Source: Alphaproteobacteria bacterium
Lineage (GTDB): Bacteria; Pseudomonadota; Alphaproteobacteria; Rs-D84; CACZYB01
Length of the DNA: 64,000 nucleotides
Assembly: GCA_016297965.1 (NCBI GenBank)
Contig: JAEDDP010000001.1
Location: 1-64,000 of the forward strand
Reading direction: 5' to 3'
Shown here: positions 27,704 through 36,485 of the stretch, in pieces
How positions within the stretch are numbered: position 1 is the stretch's first letter
Layout of the letters: the number at the start of each line of letters is the position of its first letter
The notes under the pieces: model-generated
The model's input: only the letters and a program-made list of their open reading frames with translations
Databases searched by the model: none
What the model was told of the DNA's origin: nothing
Position numbers and translations under genes: made by a program

Positions 27704-28039
27704 TTAATGCCTATCTTTGAAACTTAACGCCCAATTTATACCTTCGTTTCCACCCCACAAAAGCCATGCGATGGTGCCGGCGGTTGGTCCGCCATCCCTT
27801 AACTTTATTTCCGGACGGTAATTTTTGCGGTGACGGTTGAACCGAGCTATCTTTTTTATTATTTCAATGGTAAGGGGTTGTTCGGAAATAAGTTGATAGG
27901 CACGGATTATTCCACTGTCTATGCCCTTTTTTTCGGCTTCGTCAATGGAAAGTCCTCCACGGCCGTATTTTTGGTGAAGGGCAATCCCAAGTCGGGCATT
28001 GGATGATGCTTTTTTGGGTGGAATAAATTCATTTTTCAT
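27704..28039 (-). CDS. Small protein resembling a phage-associated 'DGGPTAGTIAWLLWGG' domain
   Basis: A 111-residue soluble protein with a basic N-terminal helix and the block DGGPTAGTIAWLLWGGNEGINWA near the C-terminus. I recall close variants of this block (DGGPSAG.IAW.LWGGD.G..W) at the ends of phage head-maturation proteins and in small stand-alone bacterial proteins; the recollection needs checking. AAGGAGGT precedes the ATG. There is no other phage gene around it. Function unknown. Confidence 0.55.
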   Translation of the reverse strand: MKNEFIPPKKASSNARLGIALHQKYGRGGLSIDEAEKKGIDSGIIRAYQLISEQPLTIEIIKKIARFNRHRKNYRPEIKLRDGGPTAGTIAWLLWGGNEGINWALSFKDRH

Positions 28040-28181
28040 TTTAAAACCTCCTTTATTATGAATATAGGATTTTAATTTGTTTTTGTCTTGTTGAAGATAT
28101 ACCTAATGACGAAGATGAATTTTTGTAATATGGTTTTATTTGTGCGAATGGGTCGCATACAAAAAATGAAAGGATAAAAAA

Positions 28182-28388
28182 ATGGAAAAATTTATGAATT
28201 ATGTTTGTTTACCACTTATAATAATTGGTGCCCTTAATTGGGGATTGGTTGGTGTATTTAATTTCAATTTGGTAAGTGCAATTTTCGGTTTTGGTTTGAT
28301 TTCACGGATTATTTATACACTTGTTGGTATATCCGCATTGTGTGTTATTTATTCAATGACAAAGATGACACCAAAAAAGAAAAATTAA
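28182..28388 (+). CDS. DUF378 family membrane protein (second copy)
   Basis: A 68-residue protein with two helices and a near-canonical DUF378 core: GALNWGLVGVFNFNLVSAIFG, then SRIIYTLVGISAL. It ends in a basic tail (KMTPKKKN) that should be cytoplasmic. It is a paralogue of the gene at 26976, 1.2 kb upstream, with the two minus-strand genes between them. A seven-pair terminator follows. Function unknown. Confidence 0.85.
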   Translation: MEKFMNYVCLPLIIIGALNWGLVGVFNFNLVSAIFGFGLISRIIYTLVGISALCVIYSMTKMTPKKKN

Positions 28389-28415
28389 GTTTTATTTGTG
28401 ATAATTTTTGTATTT

Positions 28416-28446
28416 GGGACCAACGATTTGATGGTCCCGTTTTTTT
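28416..28446 (+). terminator. Terminator after second DUF378 gene
   Basis: GGGACCA (28416-28422) pairs with TGGTCCC (28432-28438), followed by G and seven T. Confidence 0.85.
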
Positions 28447-28463
28447 AGACCTTTTCAGTTCGT

Positions 28464-28542
28464 GTCATTCCGAATTTAGTTCGGAATCTTTTTTTCTTTA
28501 CTCTCGCCCTTCCAATAGATCCTGAAACAAGTTCAAGATGAC
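28464..28542. repeat. Palindromic MITE-like element, 79 bp
   Basis: Two 26-base ends in inverted orientation (28464-28489 and 28517-28542), each starting GTCAT and ending AATCT/GATCT when read inward. Each half is itself a hairpin, for example CCGAA-tttag-TTCGG. This is the form of the GTCAT...ATGAC palindromic repeats scattered in many Alphaproteobacteria such as Rickettsiales. It lies just after the DUF378 terminator in a gap without genes. Confidence 0.6.
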
Positions 28543-28561
28543 GGGTGTACCGTGGGCTGGT

Positions 28562-28630
28562 GGACATTCGGTCCGATTTTATGGACGGATGTCTTCCGCA
28601 TACAACAAACACTCCATCACCTATGGAGTG
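28562..28630. repeat. Two further hairpins in the 28389-28686 gap
   Basis: GACAT...ATGTC (28562-28592, with inner GTCC/GGAC) and a perfect eight-pair hairpin CACTCCAT (28610-28617) with ATGGAGTG (28623-28630). No T-run follows either, so they are not obvious terminators. They may belong to a repeat cluster with the palindrome upstream. Confidence 0.5.
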
Positions 28631-28686
28631 GGGGAGAAGTTACCACACAACCCCCCCATATTTTCTTTTTAAGCAATAAAATTTTT

Positions 28687-29283
28687 TTAGATTAGCTTTC
28701 TTTGTTTTAAAGCCTCAGATATTGTGCCTTCATCAAGGTAGTCAAGTTCACCACCAATAGGAACACCGTGGGCAAGTTCAGTGATTTTTACCCCAGTATC
28801 CTTTAACATATTGATAATGTAATGGGAGGTGATTTTTGCATCAATAGTTGCAGGAAGGGCAAGGATTATTTCCTCTATACCTTCGCTTTTTATCCTGTGT
28901 GGTAATGGTGCAAGGTTTAAATCCGTTGGTTCAATTCCGTTTATGGCGGAAAGGATGCCACCGGTTATATGATACTTTCCGTTGAAAATATCCCCACGTT
29001 CCATTGCCCAAAGTGATGAAATGTCCGGTACAACGCAAAGGACCTTGCTATCCCTTTTAGGATTGGTGCAAATGGAACATGGTGATTGTGTATCAAAATT
29101 CCCACATATGGGGCAGGTGGTGATATTTTTTTCAACATCGCTTAGTGCCTTTATAAGTGGGGTGAGTTTTTCCGCCTTGTTTGATATAAGGTTGATTGTT
29201 GCGCGTACGGCAGAACGGTTTCCGAATCCTTGGATTTTAGAAAGTGCCTTTATCAAATTTGAAATTTCTTCGGATTTATGCAT
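28687..29283 (-). CDS. recR: Recombination protein RecR
   Basis: A 198-residue RecR, part of the RecFOR gap-repair mediator. Order: helix-hairpin-helix start (GFGNRSAVRATI, about 16-27), the four-cysteine zinc module CPIC...CSIC (about 57-73), then a Toprim domain opening with CVVPDISSLWAMER and the Walker-like GLLSxxxG-equivalent GGILSAINGIEP. It is the last gene of a minus-strand run behind two nucleotidyltransferases; the usual dnaX-ybaB neighbours are absent. Confidence 0.95.
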   Translation of the reverse strand: MHKSEEISNLIKALSKIQGFGNRSAVRATINLISNKAEKLTPLIKALSDVEKNITTCPICGNFDTQSPCSICTNPKRDSKVLCVVPDISSLWAMERGDIFNGKYHITGGILSAINGIEPTDLNLAPLPHRIKSEGIEEIILALPATIDAKITSHYIINMLKDTGVKITELAHGVPIGGELDYLDEGTISEALKQRKLI

Positions 29284-29289
29284 AGTAAA

Positions 29290-30270
29290 CTATTTTTTCA
29301 ATTCTTTTTGTTCTTCGTCTTCTATTATACAATCAATAAGAAGTTTTTGTGCGGTTTCCTTATTTTGCTCCTTAAACACTGATTCCTTTAAAAGAGTATA
29401 AAGTAGGGCGGTTTCGTATCCCTGTAATGTACCGCAATCAAGGTATGTGTCGGTATTTGCAATAGGAAATGTGCGAATCGCCATTTTTGTGGGATCCTTT
29501 TGAACTTCTTCGTTTAAATATTTATCAAAGTGGATTTCTTTTCCCTCATTAGTCCAAAGGTCATATTCTTTTGTACCCTCAGTATCAATGGCGGTGGCAA
29601 CTTCTTCAAGTCTTTTTGCAACCTTTGTATCAAAAATTGCAAGGGTATGAAATGCTTCGTTTGATTTAGAAGTTTCAGGTTTTTCCTTAAATATACCATC
29701 GTCAATAATTCCCCAACGTGATGGATTATCAACATGGCGAGTTATAAACATATTTCCACCGATGCCATCAGCAATGTATTTTTCAATACAACGGCGAACA
29801 ACTGGTTTCCTTAACTCGGTTGATGGAGCATAATGATTTGGGATAACGATATCGTCTGGAATACGAACAACAAGATGGCGATTACCCGCAACTTTGTTTG
29901 CAAGTCCAATTGCATGTCCCAAACCTTTTGGTTCCTTTTGTATCACATATTTTATTTCAACATCATCCGGAACATAAACACTTTGTAAAAGTTCAAGACC
30001 AATGATGTTTCCATTCTTTTTAAATTTATCCTCAATCTTTTTTTCCTTTGTAAAGCATAGTTCAAAGGCTTCCTTTGCCTTTTCATCACTGCAAACAATG
30101 GTGATGTGCTTTGCGCCGGCGGATATAATTTCACTTATTATATGATCAATGACTTTACGAGAGCCAAGAGGTATTAACGATTTGTGGGGAATACCCTTTG
30201 AGTGTGGATAGTTTCGTGTAGATTTTCCAGCAGCAAGTATTACAAATTCCAAATCATTAGTTGTTAACAT
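29290..30270 (-). CDS. GalU-like sugar nucleotidyltransferase (copy A)
   Basis: A 326-residue nucleotidyltransferase fold enzyme. The opening LAAGKSTRNYPHSKGIPHKSL corresponds to the NTP-binding AAG-x-G-T-R-x-x-P-x-T-K-x-x-P-K motif of UTP-glucose-1-phosphate uridylyltransferases; the G-to-S change (AAGKSTR) is a family variant. The IPDDIV metal-site segment and GLGHAIGLA block also fit GalU. The exact sugar-1-phosphate is unknown. It shares its layout and many motifs with the next gene, so the pair is a tandem duplication. Start ATG 30270 follows AGGGAGAG. Confidence 0.8.
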   Translation of the reverse strand: MLTTNDLEFVILAAGKSTRNYPHSKGIPHKSLIPLGSRKVIDHIISEIISAGAKHITIVCSDEKAKEAFELCFTKEKKIEDKFKKNGNIIGLELLQSVYVPDDVEIKYVIQKEPKGLGHAIGLANKVAGNRHLVVRIPDDIVIPNHYAPSTELRKPVVRRCIEKYIADGIGGNMFITRHVDNPSRWGIIDDGIFKEKPETSKSNEAFHTLAIFDTKVAKRLEEVATAIDTEGTKEYDLWTNEGKEIHFDKYLNEEVQKDPTKMAIRTFPIANTDTYLDCGTLQGYETALLYTLLKESVFKEQNKETAQKLLIDCIIEDEEQKELKK

Positions 30271-30287
30271 TTCTCTCTCCCTTTTTA

Positions 30288-31244
30288 TTATTTATTTTTC
30301 TTTTGTTCCCATAGTTTATCAATTATTGGTTTTATGAATTCAAGATTTTCATCTTCAAATTCAGATTCAGTTAATAATGTATATAAAAGAGCCTTTTCAT
30401 ATCCTTCTATACTTCCGCAATCAAGGTATGTGTCGGTATCTTGCATTGGGATAGTATGTATTTTTTGTGTGGATGGGTCTTCATCAACAGTTTTGTTTAG
30501 GGCATCGGCAAAGGCAAGTTCACCACCAACGATACCTTCAACTGCTTTGCCTTCATCCATTGCCTTTGATGATTGATAAAGTTTTTCACATACGGCCTTA
30601 TCAAAAATGAAAAGTCCAAAGGCTGCCTGATTTGATTTTGAATCTTTTGGTTTTTCCTTAAAATAACCTTCATCAATGATTCCCCAACGTGATGGATCAT
30701 CAACAGGACGAGTTATACCAAGGTTTCCCTTTCCGCCCATTTTTATGTATTCATCAACGGCACGTTTATAAATTGGGGTACGTTTGTATTCATCGGATGA
30801 CTTTTTATCACACAAAACAATATCATCAGGCCAAATCATAACAATATTTCGTCCGGTATTGCGGATTTCGTTATAAACACGACCAACGGCATGACCGGTG
30901 CCACGAGGTTTTTCCTGAATTTGGTACCTTATTTCAACATCTTCGGGAATATAAAGGCTTTGAAGAAGTTCAAGACTTTTGTATTTACCCTTACTTTCAA
31001 ATTTTTCTTCTATTTCTGGTTCACGAGAAAAGCATTGTTTAAAGGCATCAACCGCGGAATTATCGGCAACAACAATTGTTATATGTTTTCCACCGGCAAG
31101 AATTATTTGCTTCATTATAAAATCAATAACCTTTCTTGAACCAAATGGAACCAATGATTTATGGGGAATACCCTTTGAATGTGGATAGTTTCGTGTAGAT
31201 TTTCCAGCAGCAAGTACAACAAATTCTAAATTTTCTGGAGTCAT
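30288..31244 (-). CDS. GalU-like sugar nucleotidyltransferase (copy B)
   Basis: A 318-residue paralogue of the gene at 29290. It has the same LAAGKSTRNYPHSKGIPHKSL signature, a WPDDIV metal-site segment and GTGHAVGRV in place of GLGHAIGLA. The C-terminal TDTYLDCGSIEGYEKALLYTLL block is nearly identical in both. ATG 31244 is preferred over the TTG at 31250, because AAGGA lies six bases before the ATG and abuts the TTG. The two copies may make different NDP-sugars; this is inference. Confidence 0.8.
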   Translation of the reverse strand: MTPENLEFVVLAAGKSTRNYPHSKGIPHKSLVPFGSRKVIDFIMKQIILAGGKHITIVVADNSAVDAFKQCFSREPEIEEKFESKGKYKSLELLQSLYIPEDVEIRYQIQEKPRGTGHAVGRVYNEIRNTGRNIVMIWPDDIVLCDKKSSDEYKRTPIYKRAVDEYIKMGGKGNLGITRPVDDPSRWGIIDEGYFKEKPKDSKSNQAAFGLFIFDKAVCEKLYQSSKAMDEGKAVEGIVGGELAFADALNKTVDEDPSTQKIHTIPMQDTDTYLDCGSIEGYEKALLYTLLTESEFEDENLEFIKPIIDKLWEQKKNK

Positions 31245-31371
31245 AATCAATCCTTTTTTTTAGTTAAAACCTTTTACGAATAATAATATTTTTTTTAATA
31301 AAGTCAATGATACTTTTTACCGCCAGCTAGGTTTAACTTCTTTTATCAAAAATGAGTTTAAAAAAATGTAT

Positions 31372-31400
31372 TTGACAGTTATAAGTTTTTGTTTTATAAT
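31372..31400 (+). promoter_or_regulatory. Consensus sigma70 promoter for rho
   Basis: Perfect TTGACA (31372-31377), 17 bases, perfect TATAAT (31395-31400). It is the best promoter match in the window. Transcription should begin near 31407, at the foot of a hairpin in the leader. Confidence 0.88.
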
Positions 31401-31407
31401 TCCGGAC

Positions 31408-31440
31408 ATAGATACCAAAAGGTGTCTATTTCTATTTTAA
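31408..31440 (+). promoter_or_regulatory. Leader hairpin of rho mRNA (possible autoregulatory attenuator)
   Basis: ATAGATACC (31408-31416), loop AAAA, GGTGTCTAT (31421-31429): nine pairs including one G-T, followed by a T-rich stretch. It lies at the very 5' end of the rho transcript. rho is known to be autogenously controlled by attenuation in E. coli; a similar role here is inference. Confidence 0.5.
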
Positions 31441-31495
31441 TTTAAAAAAATAAATTCTGAAATCTTAAAAAAAATAATCCGAGGAAGGTACTTTG

Positions 31496-32755
31496 ATGCA
31501 TATAAGAGAATTAAGAGAAAAAACTCCTGCTTATCTTTTGGAATTAGCAGATAAGGAAGGCGTTGAAAATCCAGCAAGTTTTGATATTCAAACTTTGCGA
31601 TTTAATATTTTGAAAAAAATTTCCCAAAGGGATACTTTGATTGGTGAAGGTGTTTTGGAAATTATGCCAGATGGTTATGGTTTCCTTCGTTCAAAGGATT
31701 CAAATTATGTTTCCGGTCCAGATGATATTTATGTGGCTCCGGCTTTGATTAAGAAGAACAGTCTTAAAGTTGGTGATACAATAGAAGGAGTTTTAAGAGC
31801 GCCAAAAAGTAATGAAAAGTATTTTGCCTTAGATGAAATAAAAACAGTGAATTTTACCGATCCTGCAAAATCAAAACATCGTATTCATTTTGATGATTTG
31901 ACACCATTATATCCACAGGAAAAATTTAATTTGGAAAAGGAACAATTGGATCCAAAACATCCAGATTTTACAACAAGAATTATTGATTTGATTGCTCCAC
32001 AAGGTAAGGGTCAAAGAAGTTTGATTGTTGCGCCACCAAAAACTGGTAAAACAGTGATGCTTCAAAATATTGCACATGCAATTGCCAAAAATCATCCGGA
32101 TGTTTATTTGATTGTGTTGTTGATTGATGAACGTCCAGAAGAAGTGACCGATATGAAACGTTCAATTAAGGGTGAAGTTATAAGTTCCACATTTGATGAA
32201 CCAGCAACTCGCCATGTTCAAGTTTGTGAAATGGTTATGGAAAAGGCAAAACGACTTGTTGAATACAAGCACGATGTTGTTATTCTTCTTGATTCTATTA
32301 CACGTCTTGGTCGTGCATATAATGCCGTTGTTCCAAGTAGTGGTAAGGTTTTAACCGGTGGTGTTGATGCAAGTGCCCTTCAAAGACCAAAAAGAGTTCT
32401 TGGTGCCGCAAGAAATATAGAAGGTGGTGGAAGTCTTACCATCATTGCAACTGCCCTTGTTGATACAGGTTCAAGAATGGATGAAGTTATTTTTGAAGAA
32501 TTTAAGGGAACAGGTAATTCCGAAATAGTTCTTGATAGAAAGCTTTCCGATAAAAGAACTTTCCCTGCAATTGATGTTACAAAGTCCGGTACAAGAAAGG
32601 AAGAATTGCTTGTATCTATGGATGTACTTCAAAAAATGTGGGTTCTTCGCCGAATCCTTATATCCATGGGTTCAGTTGATGCGATGGATTTCTTGCTTGA
32701 TAAAATTAAGTATACAAAGGACAATGCGGACTTTTTCGCAAATATGAATAATTAA
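31496..32755 (+). CDS. rho: Transcription termination factor Rho
   Basis: A 419-residue Rho helicase. The N-terminal OB-fold RNA-binding region contains GYGFLRS (about 62-68), then the ATPase domain with Walker A APPKTGKT (about 181-188) and Walker [12 protein letters not shown] (about 261-271). It terminates untranslated transcripts. ATG 31496 is chosen over TTG 31493 because GAGGAAGG lies seven bases before the ATG. The hexameric-helicase part is complete at the usual length. Confidence 0.97.
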   Translation: MHIRELREKTPAYLLELADKEGVENPASFDIQTLRFNILKKISQRDTLIGEGVLEIMPDGYGFLRSKDSNYVSGPDDIYVAPALIKKNSLKVGDTIEGVLRAPKSNEKYFALDEIKTVNFTDPAKSKHRIHFDDLTPLYPQEKFNLEKEQLDPKHPDFTTRIIDLIAPQGKGQRSLIVAPPKTGKTVMLQNIAHAIAKNHPDVYLIVLLIDERPEEVTDMKRSIKGEVISSTFDEPATRHVQVCEMVMEKAKRLVEYKHDVVILLDSITRLGRAYNAVVPSSGKVLTGGVDASALQRPKRVLGAARNIEGGGSLTIIATALVDTGSRMDEVIFEEFKGTGNSEIVLDRKLSDKRTFPAIDVTKSGTRKEELLVSMDVLQKMWVLRRILISMGSVDAMDFLLDKIKYTKDNADFFANMNN

Positions 32756-32769
32756 ATTCAATCAAGTGC

Positions 32770-32798
32770 TTGAAAATTTTATATAATTGTTATATTAT
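32770..32798 (+). promoter_or_regulatory. Promoter for nifJ
   Basis: TTGAAA (32770-32775), 17 bases, TATTAT (32793-32798), with the nifJ start 31 bases further on. Confidence 0.65.
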
Positions 32799-32828
32799 TT
32801 TCAAACTTTAATAAGAAAGGACAAAATA

Positions 32829-35800
32829 ATGCTTGATAATAATAAATTGATGTGTGATGGAAATGAAGCTGCTTCTGATGTGGCTTATAGACTTACTGAT
32901 TTAGCAATCATTTATCCTATTACACCTTCTTCTCCTATGGCTGAAAATTACGAAGTTTGGAGTGGAAAAGGTCGTCAAAATGTTTTTGGTATGATTCCGG
33001 AAGTTTCCGAAATGCAATCAGAAGCCGGTGCAATTGGTGCAGTTCATGGTGCATTACAGGCAGGAAGCTTGGCAACAACATTTACCGCATCGCAAGGTCT
33101 TCTTTTGATGATTCCAAATATGTATAAAATTGCCGGAGAGTTGTTCCCTTTTGTTATGCATGTAAGTGCAAGAACTGTGGCTTCACATGCTCTTTCAATT
33201 TTTGGTGATCACAGTGATGTTATGGCTTGTCGTCAAACTGGTTTCGCAATGCTTTGTGCAAACAGTGTACAGGAAGCACATGATATGTCCCTTATTGCCC
33301 ATACATCGGCATTAAAGGCAAGAGTTCCATTTATTCATTTCTTTGATGGATTCAGAACATCGCATGAAATAAACCTTATTAACAAGATTTCAGATGATGT
33401 AATTCTTCAAATGGTGGATATTGATGCAGTTGATGAATTTAGGGCAAGAGCCTTAGTTCCATCAAATCCAAATATTCGTGGAACAGCACAAAACCCAGAT
33501 GTATTTTTCCAGGCAAGGGAAGCTTCAAACCCTTATTATAATAAGGTAGAAGGTATTGTTTTGGAAAAAATGAGACAGTTTGAAAAGCTTACCGGTCGTC
33601 ATTACGATGTTGTTGAATATGTTGGTGATGAAAATGCAGAACGTGTAATTGTTGCAATGGGTTCCGGTTGTGAAACCATTGAAGAAACAATTAAAGAATT
33701 AAATAAAAAAGGTGAAAAACTTGGTCTTTTGAAGGTAAGACTTTATCGTCCTTTCCCTTCAAAGGCATTTGTTTCGGCCCTTCCAAAAACAGTTAAAAAG
33801 ATTTCTGTTCTTGACAGAACAAAGGAACCAGGTTCCATTGGTGAACCATTGTATTTGGATGTAATTGCCGCACTTAAAGAATCAGATAGATGTGATATTT
33901 TTGTAAATGGTGGAAGATATGGAATTTCATCAAAAGAATTTACCCCATGTATGGTAAAGGCTGTTTATGATGAACTTTTAAAAGATACACCAATGCAAGA
34001 ATTTACCGTTGGTATAAATGATGATTTGACCCATTTATCACTTGATTACAACAATGGATTTAAACTTGATGATAAGGGTGTTTATTCTGCATTGTTCTAT
34101 GGTCTTGGAAGTGATGGAACAGTTGGTGCAAATAAAAACTCAATTAAAATTATTACCGGTGAAACATCAAAGTATGGTCAGGCATATTTTGAATATGATA
34201 GTAAAAAATCCGGTGGTACAACTATTTCTCATTTAAGATTTAGTGATAACCCAATTAAGGCTCCTTACCTTATATCCCAAGCGGACTTTTTGGCGGTACA
34301 TCATTTCCCATTATTTTACACAATGGATTTGTTGAAAAATGCAAAAGATGGTGCAATATTGCTTATCAATTCGCCATTTAAGAAAGAAGCATTGTGGGAT
34401 AACCTTCCACTTGAAGTACAACAACAAATTATTGATAAACACCTTAAAGTTTATGCGATAAATGCTTCTGTTGTTGCAAGGGATAGTGGTATGGGAAGAC
34501 GAATCAATACTATTATGCAAACCGCATTTTTCCATCTTGCAGGTGTGATTGATGGGGAACAGGCAATTAAGGCTATTAAAAAGGCGATTGAAAAGACCTA
34601 TATGAAAAAGGGTATTGAAGTTGTTGAAAAGAACTATAAGGCAGTGGATAGTGCAATTTCTAATTTATATGAAGTTGAAGTTCCAGCCGTTGTTTCTGTA
34701 TCAGCACGTCCTCGTCCATCAGTTGTTTCAAGTGATGCAACAGAAGTTGTAAAAAGACTTCATTCAAAAATTATTGCAGGAGAAGGTAATGATTTACCAG
34801 TTTCCGCATTTGAAGCAGATGGTACTTTCCCAACAGCAACATCAAAGTTTGAAAAACGTGGTATTGCCGAAATGGTTCCTGTTTGGAATAAGGATACATG
34901 TTTGCAATGTGGTAAGTGTGCCTTTATTTGTCCTCATGGAGCAATAAGAACAAAGGTATTGACCGAAGAACAATTAAAAGATGCACCAAATACATTTAAA
35001 GTTGCAAAGTACAAAACAAAAGAACTTGGTGAAAACCTTTATTATTGTGTTCAGGTTTCACCAAAGGATTGTACAGGTTGTGGACTTTGTGTTGCGGGAT
35101 GTCCGGTTAAAACTCCGGTTGCCGAAGGTGAAGTTCAAAAGGCCCTTGTTATGACATCAATTCAAGAAGTTGGTGATGTGGAAGAAAAGAACTTTGAATT
35201 TTTTGAAACAATTCCATATATTGACAGGTCAAAACTTAATCCACAACTTCCAAAGCATACACAACTTATGCAACCTTTGTTTGAATACAGTGGTGCATGT
35301 GCCGGTTGTGGTGAGGCAGGTTATATAAGGCTTATTACACAACTTTTTGGCGACAGAATGATGATTGCCAATGCAACAGGATGTTCATCTATTTACGGTG
35401 GTAATTTACCAACAACACCTTATGCCGTAAATTCATGTGGTGAAGGTCCAGCATGGTCAAATTCACTTTTTGAAGATAATGCCGAATATGGTTATGGTCA
35501 GGCAGTGGCAGTAGCAAAGCTTGAAGACAGTGCAAAAATTTTACTTAAAGAACTTGCTTCTTCTTTGGGTGATGATTTTGTTTCGGCCATTGTGAATGCA
35601 GACCAATCAAACGAAGTTGGTATAAATGCACAAAAGCAAAGAGTTGCCGAACTTAACAAGAAACTTTCTGGTATTAACGATGTAAAGGCAAAAATGCTTG
35701 CTTCTATATCAGAATACCTTGTAAAGAAATCACTTTGGATTATTGGTGGTGATGGTTGGGCATACGATATTGGTTATGGTGGTTTGGACCATGTTTTGAA

Positions 35801-36380
35801 TATGCAAAAAAATGTTAACATTTTGGTTATTGATACCGAAGTTTATTCAAATACCGGTGGTCAGGCATCAAAAGCTACACCAAGAGGTGCAAGTGCAAAG
35901 TTCGCGACAAAGGGTAAAACTTTTGGTAAAAAAGATTTGGGACTTATTGCAATGGCAAATGCAAATGCCTATGTTGCAAGGATTGCAATGGGTGCGAATG
36001 AAGTACAGGCAATTAAGGCAATAAGAGAGGCGGAAAGCTTTGATGGTCCATCACTTATTATTGCGTATGCTCCTTGTATCGCACATGGTATTGATTTGAT
36101 AATTGGACCTGAACAACAAAAGGCAGCGGTTGAGTCCGGACATTGGCCACTTTACCGTTTTGACCCAAGGTTGATTGTTGAAGGAAAGGCTCCTCTTCAA
36201 ATGGATAGTAAGTTGCCAACAAAAGATATTCGCGACTATATGTTAAGGGAAACTCGTTATAAAGTGATTAAGGCGAATGACCCAGAACGTTTTGAACAAA
36301 TGGTTCGCGAACGTGAATTTGAAAATAATTATAAAGCAAAGTTTTATGATTATATGAGCAAATTTAAGTTGGAAGATTAA
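32829..36380 (+). CDS. nifJ: Pyruvate:ferredoxin (flavodoxin) oxidoreductase
   Basis: A 1183-residue single-chain PFOR that oxidises pyruvate to acetyl-CoA and CO2 and reduces ferredoxin or flavodoxin. Domains in order: alpha domain with YPITPSSPMAE near residue 30, gamma domain, two 4Fe-4S motifs (CLQCGKCAFICPHG and CTGCGLCVAGCPVK, about 691-765), the GACAGCGEAGY proximal cluster and the thiamine-diphosphate motif GDGWAYDIGYGGLDH. ATG 32829 has an AAAGGA site; an in-frame ATG 42 bases upstream lies at the promoter. This enzyme is oxygen-sensitive and marks an anaerobic lifestyle. Confidence 0.97.
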   Translation: MLDNNKLMCDGNEAASDVAYRLTDLAIIYPITPSSPMAENYEVWSGKGRQNVFGMIPEVSEMQSEAGAIGAVHGALQAGSLATTFTASQGLLLMIPNMYKIAGELFPFVMHVSARTVASHALSIFGDHSDVMACRQTGFAMLCANSVQEAHDMSLIAHTSALKARVPFIHFFDGFRTSHEINLINKISDDVILQMVDIDAVDEFRARALVPSNPNIRGTAQNPDVFFQAREASNPYYNKVEGIVLEKMRQFEKLTGRHYDVVEYVGDENAERVIVAMGSGCETIEETIKELNKKGEKLGLLKVRLYRPFPSKAFVSALPKTVKKISVLDRTKEPGSIGEPLYLDVIAALKESDRCDIFVNGGRYGISSKEFTPCMVKAVYDELLKDTPMQEFTVGINDDLTHLSLDYNNGFKLDDKGVYSALFYGLGSDGTVGANKNSIKIITGETSKYGQAYFEYDSKKSGGTTISHLRFSDNPIKAPYLISQADFLAVHHFPLFYTMDLLKNAKDGAILLINSPFKKEALWDNLPLEVQQQIIDKHLKVYAINASVVARDSGMGRRINTIMQTAFFHLAGVIDGEQAIKAIKKAIEKTYMKKGIEVVEKNYKAVDSAISNLYEVEVPAVVSVSARPRPSVVSSDATEVVKRLHSKIIAGEGNDLPVSAFEADGTFPTATSKFEKRGIAEMVPVWNKDTCLQCGKCAFICPHGAIRTKVLTEEQLKDAPNTFKVAKYKTKELGENLYYCVQVSPKDCTGCGLCVAGCPVKTPVAEGEVQKALVMTSIQEVGDVEEKNFEFFETIPYIDRSKLNPQLPKHTQLMQPLFEYSGACAGCGEAGYIRLITQLFGDRMMIANATGCSSIYGGNLPTTPYAVNSCGEGPAWSNSLFEDNAEYGYGQAVAVAKLEDSAKILLKELASSLGDDFVSAIVNADQSNEVGINAQKQRVAELNKKLSGINDVKAKMLASISEYLVKKSLWIIGGDGWAYDIGYGGLDHVLNMQKNVNILVIDTEVYSNTGGQASKATPRGASAKFATKGKTFGKKDLGLIAMANANAYVARIAMGANEVQAIKAIREAESFDGPSLIIAYAPCIAHGIDLIIGPEQQKAAVESGHWPLYRFDPRLIVEGKAPLQMDSKLPTKDIRDYMLRETRYKVIKANDPERFEQMVREREFENNYKAKFYDYMSKFKLED

Positions 36381-36407
36381 AATCCAAGAACTGATCGTTT
36401 AAAAAAT

Positions 36408-36481
36408 GGGGATATGGTTTGCACCGTGTCCCCGTTTTGTTAAAGATAAAAAATCCCTAAGTTGTCTTAGGGAAGTTTTTT
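36408..36481. terminator. Double terminator between nifJ and phosphomannomutase genes
   Basis: First hairpin: GGGGATATGG (36408-36417) with CCGTGTCCCC (36424-36433), then TTTT. Second hairpin: TCCCTAAG (36454-36461) with CTTAGGGA (36466-36473), then AGTTTTTT and with an A-run upstream, so it also serves the minus-strand gene. Confidence 0.85.
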
Positions 36482-36485
36482 GTTT

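Noticed and set aside
27704..28039. Prophage remnant
   Set aside because: One protein has a phage-like motif, but no other phage gene, integrase or attachment site is near.
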